NCBI GenBank assembly: GCA_035570275.1
Contig: DATMNI010000368.1
Span: forward strand, 1-43,296
From: DATMNI01 sp035570275
GTDB lineage: Bacteria; Acidobacteriota; Terriglobia; Bryobacterales; Bryobacteraceae
DNA length: 43,296 nt
Direction: 5' to 3'
The notes beneath the pieces are model-generated. The model was not told the origin of the DNA. It did no database searches and saw nothing but the letters and a program-made list of their open reading frames with translations. Within the stretch, counting starts at the first letter, position 1, and each line of letters starts with the position of its first letter. The position numbers were made by a program, and so were the translations under genes. Below, in pieces: positions 16,173-25,315 of the stretch.

Positions 16173-16956
16173 TTACTTTCATCGGGGTTTCGATTCTTGC
16201 TCCCGATTGCCTGCCAAGTATACTCCTAATTATTTAAGTTAGCCTCCGGTCAATCCCTTTCGTTGCCGGCTGGCTGCGGGGTTTCCGGCTGCCGTCTTCA
16301 AGCCGGCGTCCTGCTGGAATAAGTCCACGCTGCCGGCCTAACTGCGGTCCAGTTACAACTCGAATAGATTCAACTGCTTGGGCTTGCGGACGGCGGCGGC
16401 CGGCAGGTCAGGCCGAGGGCGCTCCTGATATATGCGTCTCCAGTAATCCTTTTGGTGCCAAAGAAAGCTATGACCCATAGGTGCTGCTTGATCCATTTGA
16501 GGGAAAGGACTAAAATGTGAGCGCATCGGTAGATCTGACCTAATCTCTGTAAGTCGAAGTAACTGATGCAGCGCCTGATATTCTTAGGGCTTATTCGGCA
16601 ACGGCAACGCTGACCGTTTGGCCGGAGCGCGCACACGAAGAACGCCGCTATGAGTGAGCCGGTCGAGTAGCGCTGTATCGGGTGGCCACGATCACACACG
16701 TAGAACGATCCGGTCTCGTCCCCGACAACAACGGCGGGGCACCGAGCGATGGTGGCCGAATCCAAAAGCGTACAGAGTTGCAAGCGCCGCTCTTCGGGGT
16801 GGGCCGCGTCCGTCGGCTTGTCGACGAGCACGGCGTCGGAGGCTGTCGCGTCCACCAGCCGGCCGCGCAACCACGATTGACCGGCTATACTCAGGATGCG
16901 GTGCCCAAAGTGGAAAGATCCAATGATCCTCGGTACAACTTCCACGCCGCCCCACG
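16173..16956. other. Long non-annotated stretch with an unassigned minus-strand frame
   Basis: About 780 bases. Close to the protease gene, TATACT (about 16214-16219, minus strand) may be a -10 box. Further on, a minus-strand frame from about 16940 to 16590 reads like protein (GSFHFGHRILSIAGQSWLRG, LLDSATIARCPAVVVGDETG, SFYVCDRGHP) within a longer open frame 16370-17107. It has no recognised family, no clear start and overlaps the antitoxin gene on the other strand, so it is at best a gene remnant. Confidence 0.25.
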
Positions 16957-17109
16957 GTGGACGAATTGATAGCCCAACAGGGGAAGGGCCCCATCCACGA
17001 TCCCAGAGTATTATTGGGGGATTTCTGGCCAGGAGACGAGCCCATTGAGGAATTTCTGGCCGCCCTCCACGAATGGCGCGGGCATAACAGGTCCGACCGC
17101 GCCGCATGA
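16957..17109 (+). CDS. Small antitoxin of a PIN-toxin pair
   Basis: A 50-residue frame from GTG 16957: VDELIAQQGKGPIHDPRVLL, then GDFWPGDEPIEEFLAALHEW and RGHNRSDRAA. The pattern DELIAxQGxxPIxDPxxLLGDFWPEDE followed by FLAALxEWRGH is familiar from small antitoxins placed before PIN toxins in acidobacterial genomes. Its TGA (17107-17109) overlaps the ATG of the toxin gene (17106-17108). It looks intact although the toxin is broken. No good ribosome-binding site was seen before the GTG. Confidence 0.6.
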   Translation: MDELIAQQGKGPIHDPRVLLGDFWPGDEPIEEFLAALHEWRGHNRSDRAA

Positions 17110-17493
17110 GCGCTACCGTCTTCGTCGTCCGATCGCCTTCCAGTACTTTCCGGACCTTACAGACCGGACGCCCCCCGGAGGACGCCGATGATCTCGTTTA
17201 TGACCCTGGCGGAATTGGATCGCTGGGTGCTCGTAGCTCACTGGGGCGAGGCCCGCCGGAAGCGCCTGCACGAATATCTGGAGCGTTTTGTCGTGCTGCC
17301 GTACGACCATGATCTATGCACGAAATGGGCAGAGGTAACCGTCGCCGCTCAGGCGTGCGGCCGGAGGATCGATTGCGCCGACGCCTGGATCGCGGCCACG
17401 GCCTTGCAGGCTGGCGCTCCGCTGATCACCCACAACCGCAACGATTACCTGGGAGTCTCAGGATTGGTCGTGATCACCCACTCGCCAGCATGA
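17106..17493 (+). pseudogene. PIN-domain toxin missing its first catalytic segment
   Basis: Three frames are needed to read it. Frame one gives MSATVFVV and then loses sense, just where the family has LDTDVVSFLFK with the first catalytic Asp. Frame two gives PIAFQYFPDLTDRTP. Frame three, open from ATG 17188 to 17493, gives MISFMTLAELDRWVLVAHWG, then AQACGRRIDCADAWIAATAL and LITHNRNDYLGV, which keep the other acidic residues of a VapC-like PIN domain. A deletion around the DTD segment and a second frameshift before MISFM therefore inactivate it. The 101-codon frame from 17188 could still make a fragment without nuclease activity. Confidence 0.75.
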
Positions 17494-17558
17494 ACCTTCT
17501 CGTAACAAGCATCGACAGGATGAAGGCGCTGCCGCCTGGCTCGCTGCCGCATCGCGCG

Positions 17559-17601
17559 GGCGGATTAACAATCCGCCGCAGGTTACCAACCTGCCCCACA
17601 A
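17559..17601 (-). repeat. 43-bp double-hairpin repeat, copy 1
   Basis: Read on the minus strand it is two palindromes side by side: GCAGGTTGGTAACCTGC and GGCGGATTGTTAATCCGCC, preceded by TTGTGGG. It matches 43044-43086 on the plus strand with five differences out of 43, several of which keep base pairing. It lies between the broken PIN gene and the BON-domain gene. Confidence 0.75.
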
Positions 17602-17638
17602 GGGCTCGCCAATAACGTCCCCACCCTGGCGCGCCGAT

Positions 17639-18199
17639 CTATTTCCCTTCCACCCGCAGACTATTGACGACGGAGAACACACCAGACACGGTGTTGGCAC
17701 GAATGTTGGCCAGGTCTTTATCGCCCTGGTTGGCAACCACGCCTTCCAGCGTCACTTTGCCGTTGTCGACGATGATGTGGATGGGGGGCACGGCCTGCAA
17801 GGCATAGCGGTCCAGGCCTGGATGGCCGTAGATGGCGCGATATTCCGCGATGCGGAGCCTATCGTCCATGGGCGAGAGCGGCAGCACCTGGATCTGGTTA
17901 TCCACCTTTTCCACGCCCTCGATTCTCTTTACCACGTTGCCGGCGTCGCTCTTCAGCGTGGGCCGCGTCACCTGGCCCAGCAGGGTTACCGTCCGGCCGT
18001 CGACGCGGTACGCCAGATTGTCGAAGACGCCGTAGTACGGCAGCATAACCAACTCGTGGCGAACTTCGCGAGTGATTCGGTCATCGCCCGCCGGCATTGC
18101 TTCCCGGTTCGCGACTTGCTGCTTCTGGGCAAATGCTGCGGTTGCAACGAAGGCTGAGGCCAGCAGGAGCAGGCGGATGTGGTTATTCGAACGTTTCAT
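17639..18199 (-). CDS. Exported protein with two BON domains
   Basis: The start ATG at 18199 (186 residues) is chosen because GGAGG lies just before it and a signal peptide follows directly (NNHIRLLLLASAFVATAAFA). Two BON domains follow: VRHELVMLPYYGVFDNLAYR with TVTLLGQVTRPTLKSDAG and VVKRIEGVEKVDNQIQVLPL; then an interdomain piece and HIIVDNGKVTLEGVVANQGD with GVFSVVNSLRVEG. BON domains bind phospholipid or other envelope components, and such periplasmic proteins (OsmY-like) are thought to stabilise membranes. It stands alone between a repeat and thiC, which ends 78 bases upstream on the same strand, so readthrough from thiC is possible. Confidence 0.85.
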   Translation of the reverse strand: MKRSNNHIRLLLLASAFVATAAFAQKQQVANREAMPAGDDRITREVRHELVMLPYYGVFDNLAYRVDGRTVTLLGQVTRPTLKSDAGNVVKRIEGVEKVDNQIQVLPLSPMDDRLRIAEYRAIYGHPGLDRYALQAVPPIHIIVDNGKVTLEGVVANQGDKDLANIRANTVSGVFSVVNSLRVEGK

Positions 18200-18276
18200 C
18201 AGAACCTCCACCCTATAGGATGCAATCGAGGGGCCGATGGGAGTGCCGGGCAGGACGCGCGCTCCGCCCAAACGTG

Positions 18277-19689
<1,413 letters not shown>

Positions 19690-19769
19690 GATGGCTCCTC
19701 ATGTGGCCGGGCGGCGCCGGCTGCAGCCAACCCCGCCCAATCCCGAAACGAAATGGTTGCGGTTGACCG

Positions 19770-19826
19770 TTACTTCTTTTTCTTAGGCTTTTTGACTTCC
19801 TTTTTCGGACTCTTGTCTTTGCCCAT
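19770..19826 (-). CDS. 18-residue lysine-rich micropeptide
   Basis: A short frame with ATG at 19826, a good ribosome-binding site (GGGAGG) at proper distance and a TAA at 19772-19770. It codes for MGKDKSPKKEVKKPKKKK: ten of eighteen residues are Lys. It lies 31 bases after the glycosyltransferase stop and 80 bases before thiC, all in the same direction. The clean ribosome-binding site and the strongly biased composition argue for a translated gene; the function is unknown. It could bind nucleic acid or ribosomes through its charge, or act as a leader whose translation affects thiC. Confidence 0.55.
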   Translation of the reverse strand: MGKDKSPKKEVKKPKKKK

Positions 19827-19847
19827 GCGATCCTCCCTTACGTTGAG

Positions 19848-19853
19848 ATTATA
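19848..19853 (-). promoter_or_regulatory. Perfect -10 box (TATAAT) before the micropeptide
   Basis: TATAAT on the minus strand, placed 21 bases before the micropeptide ATG and just past the glycosyltransferase stop. No convincing -35 box stands 17 bases upstream. Confidence 0.35.
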
Positions 19854-19857
19854 ACCG

Positions 19858-21012
19858 CTATACCATCCGGTGACGCCTTAAATCGTGCCGCCTTATATCG
19901 TAACGGTAGCCGCGCCACGAAATGGTGTGGCCGAATACGGAGGATACGAAAGCCGCCAGCCAGATCCAGGTGGCCAGGGGTACCCAGATGGCGTGCACCC
20001 AGGTATGGCGCTTGAACCAAGCCTCGTATTCGGGCAGCGAGGCTTTGGCCAGGACCGCGCGGTTCAGGCCCTTCAGCATACCGGGGGAAAGCTGCGCAAT
20101 CAACGCCCACTCGGCCAGACGGTTGCCCCTCGCCGACGCCGCGACGGAGACCGCCATGCCGCCGCAATAGAAGACGTGCGCCAGCAGGCCGGGCCACCAG
20201 ATGCGCGGATTGTAAACTCGCGTGAGCATCAACTGGCGGCGGATCCATGAGAAGAAGTTGCCGCAGGAGATATGCTCGGGACTGGGCGTAAGCGCCCCGG
20301 GTGCGTAGGCAATGGTGAGCGAGGCGGCGCGCACCGCGGCCGTCAGGGTGTAGTCGTCACTGATGGCCTTGCGCCAGAAATCCGGCACTCGGATCTCGTA
20401 AAACAGCTCCTTGCGAATGGCCATGGCGCCGCCCCAGGCAAACGGGTTATTGCCCGGCCCCAACATGCCGCCGGCGACCGCGTCCCAAACGCCGCGCATC
20501 AACGACCAGAACGTGGGCGGATCGGGTACGAACCAACGGTACCCGGTGGCGGCGCCGACTCCAGGTTCGGCCAGCGGCGTCACCAGGGCGCGCAGCCATC
20601 CGCGGGTGACCCGGCCATCGGAATCGGCAAAGGCGAAGACCGCGGTATGCTTGCGCGTGGCGCGGACGGCGGCCAAAAGGTTCCGCACTTTTTCGCCGGT
20701 GTTCGGATCGTTGCCATGGGCCAGGACGATCTTGGCCCGGCCAGGCAGCACGCCCGGAGGAATATCGGAAGCCGAGTTGGCCACGACGACCAGTTCGTAA
20801 TCGGGGTAGTCCATGGCAGCCAGAGCGGCGAGGTTTTCGCGCAGACCTTCGTCGGGGCCTTTGACGGGGACAATGACGGAAGCCAGCGGGAGGCGTTCGG
20901 GGGTTTGGGCAAGACGGGCGGCTACGTAATCGGCGCGCTTGCGCTCGCCGCGCAGGGAGAGAAAAGCCAGCAGTAGCGCGGGGGCCGCGAAGAACCAGTA
21001 CCAGAACACCAA
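19858..21012 (-). CDS. Membrane glycosyltransferase, family 2/21 (HpnI or ceramide-glucosyltransferase-like)
   Basis: A 384-residue inner-membrane protein with an N-terminal membrane anchor (FWYWFFAAPALLLAFLSL), a GT-A catalytic domain and hydrophobic C-terminal segments (LLAHVFYCGGMAVSVAAS and IWVPLATWIWLAAFVSSVF). Motifs: ASVIVPVKGPDEGLRENLAA, the DSDG donor-binding Asp pair, SDDYTLT as the acidic base region and RRQLMLTRVY in place of the QxxRW motif. This arrangement is that of GT21-type ceramide glucosyltransferases and the hopanoid enzyme HpnI. The acceptor is probably a lipid. The start codon is TTG (or the next codon, GTG); no strong ribosome-binding site is seen. No hopanoid genes are in the window to confirm that role. 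Confidence 0.8.
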   Translation of the reverse strand: MVFWYWFFAAPALLLAFLSLRGERKRADYVAARLAQTPERLPLASVIVPVKGPDEGLRENLAALAAMDYPDYELVVVANSASDIPPGVLPGRAKIVLAHGNDPNTGEKVRNLLAAVRATRKHTAVFAFADSDGRVTRGWLRALVTPLAEPGVGAATGYRWFVPDPPTFWSLMRGVWDAVAGGMLGPGNNPFAWGGAMAIRKELFYEIRVPDFWRKAISDDYTLTAAVRAASLTIAYAPGALTPSPEHISCGNFFSWIRRQLMLTRVYNPRIWWPGLLAHVFYCGGMAVSVAASARGNRLAEWALIAQLSPGMLKGLNRAVLAKASLPEYEAWFKRHTWVHAIWVPLATWIWLAAFVSSVFGHTISWRGYRYDIRRHDLRRHRMV

Positions 21013-21445
21013 ATCGTAAGGATAGCTAAAACGGATGCCGGATGCCGGTGGCCGGTGGCCGGTGGCCGCGGCGGCCAGGGGGTGGGGGTAGGGAGGGTGG
21101 CATAGGCGTTAAGATAACGCCAGTTTTCGGTATTGGGCGATGACGCTCACAGATCGGTAAACCCTACGCGACCAGAAAGGAACGATCGCTCAGAACGCCG
21201 AAGGCGGGAACGGCCTGGGCTAATGTCCGAGATGACGACTACACGGCCAGGTGGATCTGTAAACCCTACGCCGTTACAGTGGATAAATCCGGCGTCGGCC
21301 ACTTCTCATCGTCAGGCGTGATACAGCCCGGTGGCTGCGGCAAGGCACTTGTCGGGACGCCCCTACGTGCGAAATCGCGACGCGCTTGCGCCATACTCTT
21401 CCAGAGCCCCCAATTCAACAATGCTCTCCTTCCGAATTGGCTCGG
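21013..21445. other. Intergenic stretch with short direct repeats
   Basis: A tandem run of GCCGGTG units lies at about 21036-21062. An 18-base sequence GATCGGTAAACCCTACGC at 21152-21169 recurs with one change at 21254-21271. No gene was recognised. Confidence 0.4.
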
Positions 21446-21541
21446 TCATGGCCGCAGCCTCCTGCCTCGGTACAGATCCACCGGCGTTCGGTACTCCAGG
21501 CTCTGCTGCGGGCGTGGTGGTCTACCTGATGCTCTACCACC
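21446..21541 (-). mobile_element. Remnant of an IS3-family transposase C-terminus
   Basis: A minus-strand frame ending at TGA 21448-21446 reads RPQQSLEYRTPVDLYRGRRL, which matches the C-terminal end of IS3-type integrase-core transposases (RPHQSLGYRTPAEVY). Only about 25-30 codons remain; nothing of the catalytic DDE domain was found next to it. Confidence 0.6.
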
Positions 21542-21556
21542 GGTAATGTAGCGCTG

Positions 21557-22588
21557 CTACGGCTTTCGCACGGCCGTCCAGCGGCCATCGGTCCGATCCA
21601 CGACCCTCATGCGGCCGCTCCCCGCGTCGCCGTCAATCCATCCGGCCATAATCGCCGGCGCGATTATGGGATTAGCGGGGTTTCCCAGTTCCGCGTCGAA
21701 GCTGAGTTCGATGTAGCCGTTGCGCCACGTCCCGGTGACGGGGCGAGCCTTGCCGGACGCGCCAGACCAATCGCCGGTCAGCTTGTTGCCATCGCGTTTG
21801 AGCTGCAGCGCGCCCTCGAAGCCGATAGCGTCGCCGGCGGCCGTCACCTGCCACGAGCCGGCGGCCTCCGAGCCGTTCTTCACGGGGACCGGAGTCGAAC
21901 TCACGATGTGGAAATTCGAGAAATAGGCTTCTTGGTCCGGATAACTCCACAGCGCAATGCCGCCGTGCAAATCATCGCCTTTCAGCCCGTCCACGACCAG
22001 GCTGGGCTGCTCCGATCCGTTCACGAATAGCTTGGCGGAGCGGCCTTTGACTTCAATTTTGATCTTTGTCCAGGTTTCCATTTTCAGATCGGCCCAGGTC
22101 TCGTAAACCCACGGCCACTGGCGGCGCAGTTTTAACCAGCCCTGGTCGGGCACGTAGCTGTACTGCACGGAATGATTCCGCATTGATTGATCATCCGATG
22201 TTGAGTTACCTGGCCGCAGGTAGAAGAGTTCGTAGTGTGAGGCGTCCGGCCGCGCCCGGAATGCGATGCCGACAAAGCCGGGGCTTCTCCTCACTCCCGG
22301 CGGTTCCGGCGGGGCGGTGATCTTGAGGGCAATCTCGCCCTCGATGGTTCCATCCTGAAAATCCACGCCTTTCAGAAGCGCAAAGCCGTCTTTGGACGGG
22401 TCCTTAGTGATGAGGACGGCCTTACGGCCTTTGTACTCGGCGGCGGCGGCCTTGACGTTGACCGGGACCAGAGCGGTGGCGTCGGTCAACGCAAACGTTT
22501 GAGCATTCGATGTTGGCAGGCCGAACGCCCAGGTGATGAGGATCGCCAGCAAAGCCGGTCTACTGGCCGGCTGCTTGATTAGAAACAT
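21557..22588 (-). CDS. Secreted protein with a concanavalin-like (LamG/DUF1080-type) domain
   Basis: A 343-residue protein with a signal peptide ending at about SNAQ (ALLAILITWAFGLPTSNA). The central part is a beta-sandwich of the LamG/DUF1080 type: FQDGTIEGEIALKIT, GFVGIAFRARPDASHYELFY, WTKIKIEVKGRSAKLFVNG and GGIALWSYPDQEAYFSNFHI are typical strands. The C-terminal part (about 235-343) repeats patterns such as GALQLKRDGNKLTGDWSG and VTGTWRNGYIELSFDAEL, seen in domains that measure the effect of a treatment on a substrate in many acidobacterial secreted proteins. Carbohydrate binding is likely; catalysis is uncertain. It is monocistronic as far as can be seen. Confidence 0.7.
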   Translation of the reverse strand: MFLIKQPASRPALLAILITWAFGLPTSNAQTFALTDATALVPVNVKAAAAEYKGRKAVLITKDPSKDGFALLKGVDFQDGTIEGEIALKITAPPEPPGVRRSPGFVGIAFRARPDASHYELFYLRPGNSTSDDQSMRNHSVQYSYVPDQGWLKLRRQWPWVYETWADLKMETWTKIKIEVKGRSAKLFVNGSEQPSLVVDGLKGDDLHGGIALWSYPDQEAYFSNFHIVSSTPVPVKNGSEAAGSWQVTAAGDAIGFEGALQLKRDGNKLTGDWSGASGKARPVTGTWRNGYIELSFDAELGNPANPIIAPAIMAGWIDGDAGSGRMRVVDRTDGRWTAVRKP

Positions 22589-23320
22589 GGATCTCCGACC
22601 TCCAAGTCAGAAATTTCCCCGAATTGCGGGGATTTCGAAGCCAGTCGCCGTTGCGACGCAGTGCGGGCATCTGGGACTACGCTGGTTTCGGTAATCTGCA
22701 GCGGCGGCTCAGGCACTCGGAGCTGGCAGGCACGTCTGGGGCCGGGAAGTCTTAGGCTTCGGGCTGCTTGTCTTGTCGTTGGTTTTGGGCGACTTACGGC
22801 TTGGATTGGATTGGAACTCCGCCGATTGGACAGGATGGGAAGCCTGTCTTACCGTCCGTTCCTGGGATAGCTCGTTCAGGTACGGTCATTTCTTGACGGC
22901 GGCGGCTGCCTGCTTCTGTATGCACATTACTTGCACATCCAATACGGCCATGAGGTCGGTGTCCATCATTGGAAAACGCGTCAGCCTGATCTGCCCGTAT
23001 CTGCCTTGGGCGATTCGGGGCAATTTGGGCGCACGACGCCGAGCGTTTGAGCGAGCCTTGGCCCTCTGCAATTCCAGTGGATATGCGCCGTTTTCCCCGA
23101 GAACGGCATGAAAACGCCGTTCACGGAAAGTGCTCGTGCCATCACTTGGCCGAGTTGTCGCCGACGCTGAGACTGGCCAGAGCGGTGGCGGAGTTACTCC
23201 AGCCTGGTCGCAATAAACACTGTGTCAATAAGGTTCCGGGCAAGAAATTTGTAAGTCATTGAAATCGCTCTGTCGAATTATTGAGTTTCCTTGTGACTCA
23301 ACATCGTGAGCGACACGGGG
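22589..23320. other. Long intergenic stretch, nothing recognised
   Basis: About 730 bases. An open plus-strand frame at 22773-23111 contains MRSVSIIGKRVSLICPYLPW but has no family resemblance and no good ribosome-binding site. No RNA gene or insertion-sequence fragment was recognised. Confidence 0.4.
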
Positions 23321-23470
23321 GGAACCGCTCCCTAACGGTCGCGGCTCAAAATGGACAGTCGCGCCTCGGAACGAACAGTCGCGGCTCGGAATGAACAGTC
23401 GCGCCTCGGGATGAACAGTCGCGGCTTGGAATGAACAGTCGCGGCTTGGAATGAACAGCGCGGCTCGCAA
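23321..23470. repeat. Tandem array of a 20-bp unit, about six copies
   Basis: From 23341 to 23458 the sequence is six successive 20-bp units of the form GCGGCTCGGAATGAACAGTC, with a partial seventh (to about 23470) and small differences (GCGCCTC, GCGGCTT). It is preceded by GGAACCGCTCCCTAACGGTC (23321-23340), which resembles the hairpin arm at 43113-43130. The array lies just downstream of the CocE-type gene (minus strand) and is not part of a convincing reading frame. Confidence 0.85.
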
Positions 23471-23503
23471 GGCAGAATCCTGGGAAACTCCCGCCAGCCT
23501 AGC

Positions 23504-25315
23504 CTAGGGCACAACCGGCAGAACTATGTGCGACGGCTGGGTCTTCGACCGGAAAATGCGCTGCGTGGCCACCTGATAATCCGACTGGCGGGCGTTGAAA
23601 ATGTTTTCCACGAAGGTCTGCGGGTTGCGGTCGTAAAGTGGGAACCACGTGCTCTGCACCTGGACCATGATGCGATGGCCCTTGAGGAAGGCGTGGTCGT
23701 TGGTGTGGAGGTCGATGCGGTAGGCGGTTGGCTGGTTGGGTACGAGGGGCGAGGGGCGCTCGAAGGAGTCGCGGAAGCGGGCGCGCAGGATTTCATCGGC
23801 CACCATCAACTCATAGCCGGCCAGTGAGGCGTCTTCGAGCCAGGTCTCCGGGTAGACGTCGATCAGCTTCACCACCCAATCGCTATCGGTGCCGGAAGTG
23901 GAGGCGTAAAGCTGGGCCACGATATCGCCGGCGATCTTCACGTCTTCCCTGAGAGGCTCGGTTTCCCAGGTGAGGACATCGGGTCGGTTGTCGACGAAGC
24001 GCTGGTCCTCTACCAGCCAGGCGGGCCAGCCGCCGCCGGGATAGGTCGGGCTGATGGGGCGGTGGCGGTATGGCACGGGATGAGCGGGATCTGAGAGGTA
24101 GGTGTCGAAGCGATCGCCGGCTTCGGCGGGCGGATCCCAGGAGAGGCGGCCGTTGGCCTGGAGATAGAGATTCTTCGGCCGCGCGGCTTTGGGCGGCCAG
24201 GAATCGTAGCGCTCCCAACGATTGGAGCCGGTTTGAAAGACCATAGCCTCGGGAAATGCGCGGAGGCCGATATCTTTGAGCCAGTAGGCGAACCAGGGAG
24301 CTTCGATCTCCTGGCGGAAATACTTGCTGGTGTTGCTGTCGAATGAGATGGGGCCGAGTTTGGCGCCGTCCGAACGGGCCCAGCCGCCGTGGTTCCACGG
24401 GCCGACCACCAGATAGTTCAAGCCGGCGGCGTCATGCGTTTCGAAGAGCTCGTAGATCTTGAGCGGGCCGTAGAAATCCTCCTGGTCCCACCAGCCGCCC
24501 ACGTTGAGGTTCGGCACCTTGGGCGTGCCGATGTAGGGGCGGAAGGACTGCTTCTGCCAAAACTGGTCGTAATTGGGGTGGTTGACGAAATCGTTCCAGG
24601 TGGGGAGCTTGCCATGGAAATATCGCTCGTTGGCGTTGGAGAGCGCGCCCAGATCCAGGTACCAGCGGTAAGTATCGGCGCGGTCGAACTCAAAATTGGT
24701 GTTGGTTTCCTTGGCGGTTTCGAGCAGGGCGGCGTATTCGAAACCGTAGCTGAGCCGGAAGGCGCCGTTGTGATGAAAGTCGTCGCCCAGGAACATGTCG
24801 GCGGGCGAGGCCTGTTCGGAAGCGGCCTTGAGCGCGGGGTGCGGGTCGAGCAGCGCCATGGTGGTGAGCCACCCGCCATAGGAAACGCCCAGCATGCCGA
24901 CACGGCCGTTGTTGCCGGGGACGTTGTGGAGCATCCAGTCGATGGTGTCGTAGGTGTCGGTGCTTTCGTCGATGGCTTTGGGATCGGCCTGGTCACGGAC
25001 CTGGCGCTGCATGACGAACTGGCCCTCGGAGGTGAAGCGGCCGCGGATGTCCTGGAAGGCGAAGATGTAGCCGTCGGCGGCCAGGTGCCGGTAGGCGGCC
25101 AGCAGTGCCCTCTCGGTGCTGCGCGCGCCGTAGGGGGTGCGCTCCAGCAGTATGGGCAGGTGGGGCGCGGCGGCGTTCGGCGTGAAGATCACGGTGTGAA
25201 GCTTGACACCATCGCGGGTGGGGATCATGACGTCGCGTTTGGTGAACTGCGATGAGTCCTGAGTCTGAGCCGTGGCGGCGAGGCAGGCGAACACCAGAAC
25301 GGGGAGGAATTTCAT
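23504..25315 (-). CDS. CocE/NonD-family hydrolase (peptidase S15), secreted
   Basis: The start at 25315 (603 residues) is chosen because it gives a signal peptide MKFLPVLVFACLAATAQ and the same start is preserved in a decayed copy at 27941. The alpha/beta-hydrolase core has RDGVKLHTVIFTP, LLERTPYGARS, FAFQDIRGRFTSEG, the nucleophile elbow GVSYGGW and the late His in VGPWNHGGW. The C-terminal part is the jelly-roll domain of X-Pro dipeptidyl-peptidase type (PLREDVKIAGDIVAQLYAST, DSDWVVKLIDVYPE). Members hydrolyse esters, beta-lactam-like acyl compounds or X-Pro dipeptides outside the cytoplasm; the substrate cannot be told. A tandem repeat array follows its stop. Confidence 0.9.
   Translation of the reverse strand: MKFLPVLVFACLAATAQTQDSSQFTKRDVMIPTRDGVKLHTVIFTPNAAAPHLPILLERTPYGARSTERALLAAYRHLAADGYIFAFQDIRGRFTSEGQFVMQRQVRDQADPKAIDESTDTYDTIDWMLHNVPGNNGRVGMLGVSYGGWLTTMALLDPHPALKAASEQASPADMFLGDDFHHNGAFRLSYGFEYAALLETAKETNTNFEFDRADTYRWYLDLGALSNANERYFHGKLPTWNDFVNHPNYDQFWQKQSFRPYIGTPKVPNLNVGGWWDQEDFYGPLKIYELFETHDAAGLNYLVVGPWNHGGWARSDGAKLGPISFDSNTSKYFRQEIEAPWFAYWLKDIGLRAFPEAMVFQTGSNRWERYDSWPPKAARPKNLYLQANGRLSWDPPAEAGDRFDTYLSDPAHPVPYRHRPISPTYPGGGWPAWLVEDQRFVDNRPDVLTWETEPLREDVKIAGDIVAQLYASTSGTDSDWVVKLIDVYPETWLEDASLAGYELMVADEILRARFRDSFERPSPLVPNQPTAYRIDLHTNDHAFLKGHRIMVQVQSTWFPLYDRNPQTFVENIFNARQSDYQVATQRIFRSKTQPSHIVLPVVP

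Noticed and set aside
19690..19769. TPP riboswitch upstream of thiC
   Set aside because: The conserved CUGAGA and ACCUGAUCUGG-like boxes are not present in the 80 bases before thiC; only a ribosome-binding site and the micro-ORF are seen.
21152..21271. Pair of 18-bp direct repeats as attachment sites of a mobile element
   Set aside because: Only about 85 bases lie between the copies, with no integrase or tRNA gene next to them.
23341..23458. CRISPR array
   Set aside because: The 20-bp units follow each other without spacers, and no cas gene is in the window.
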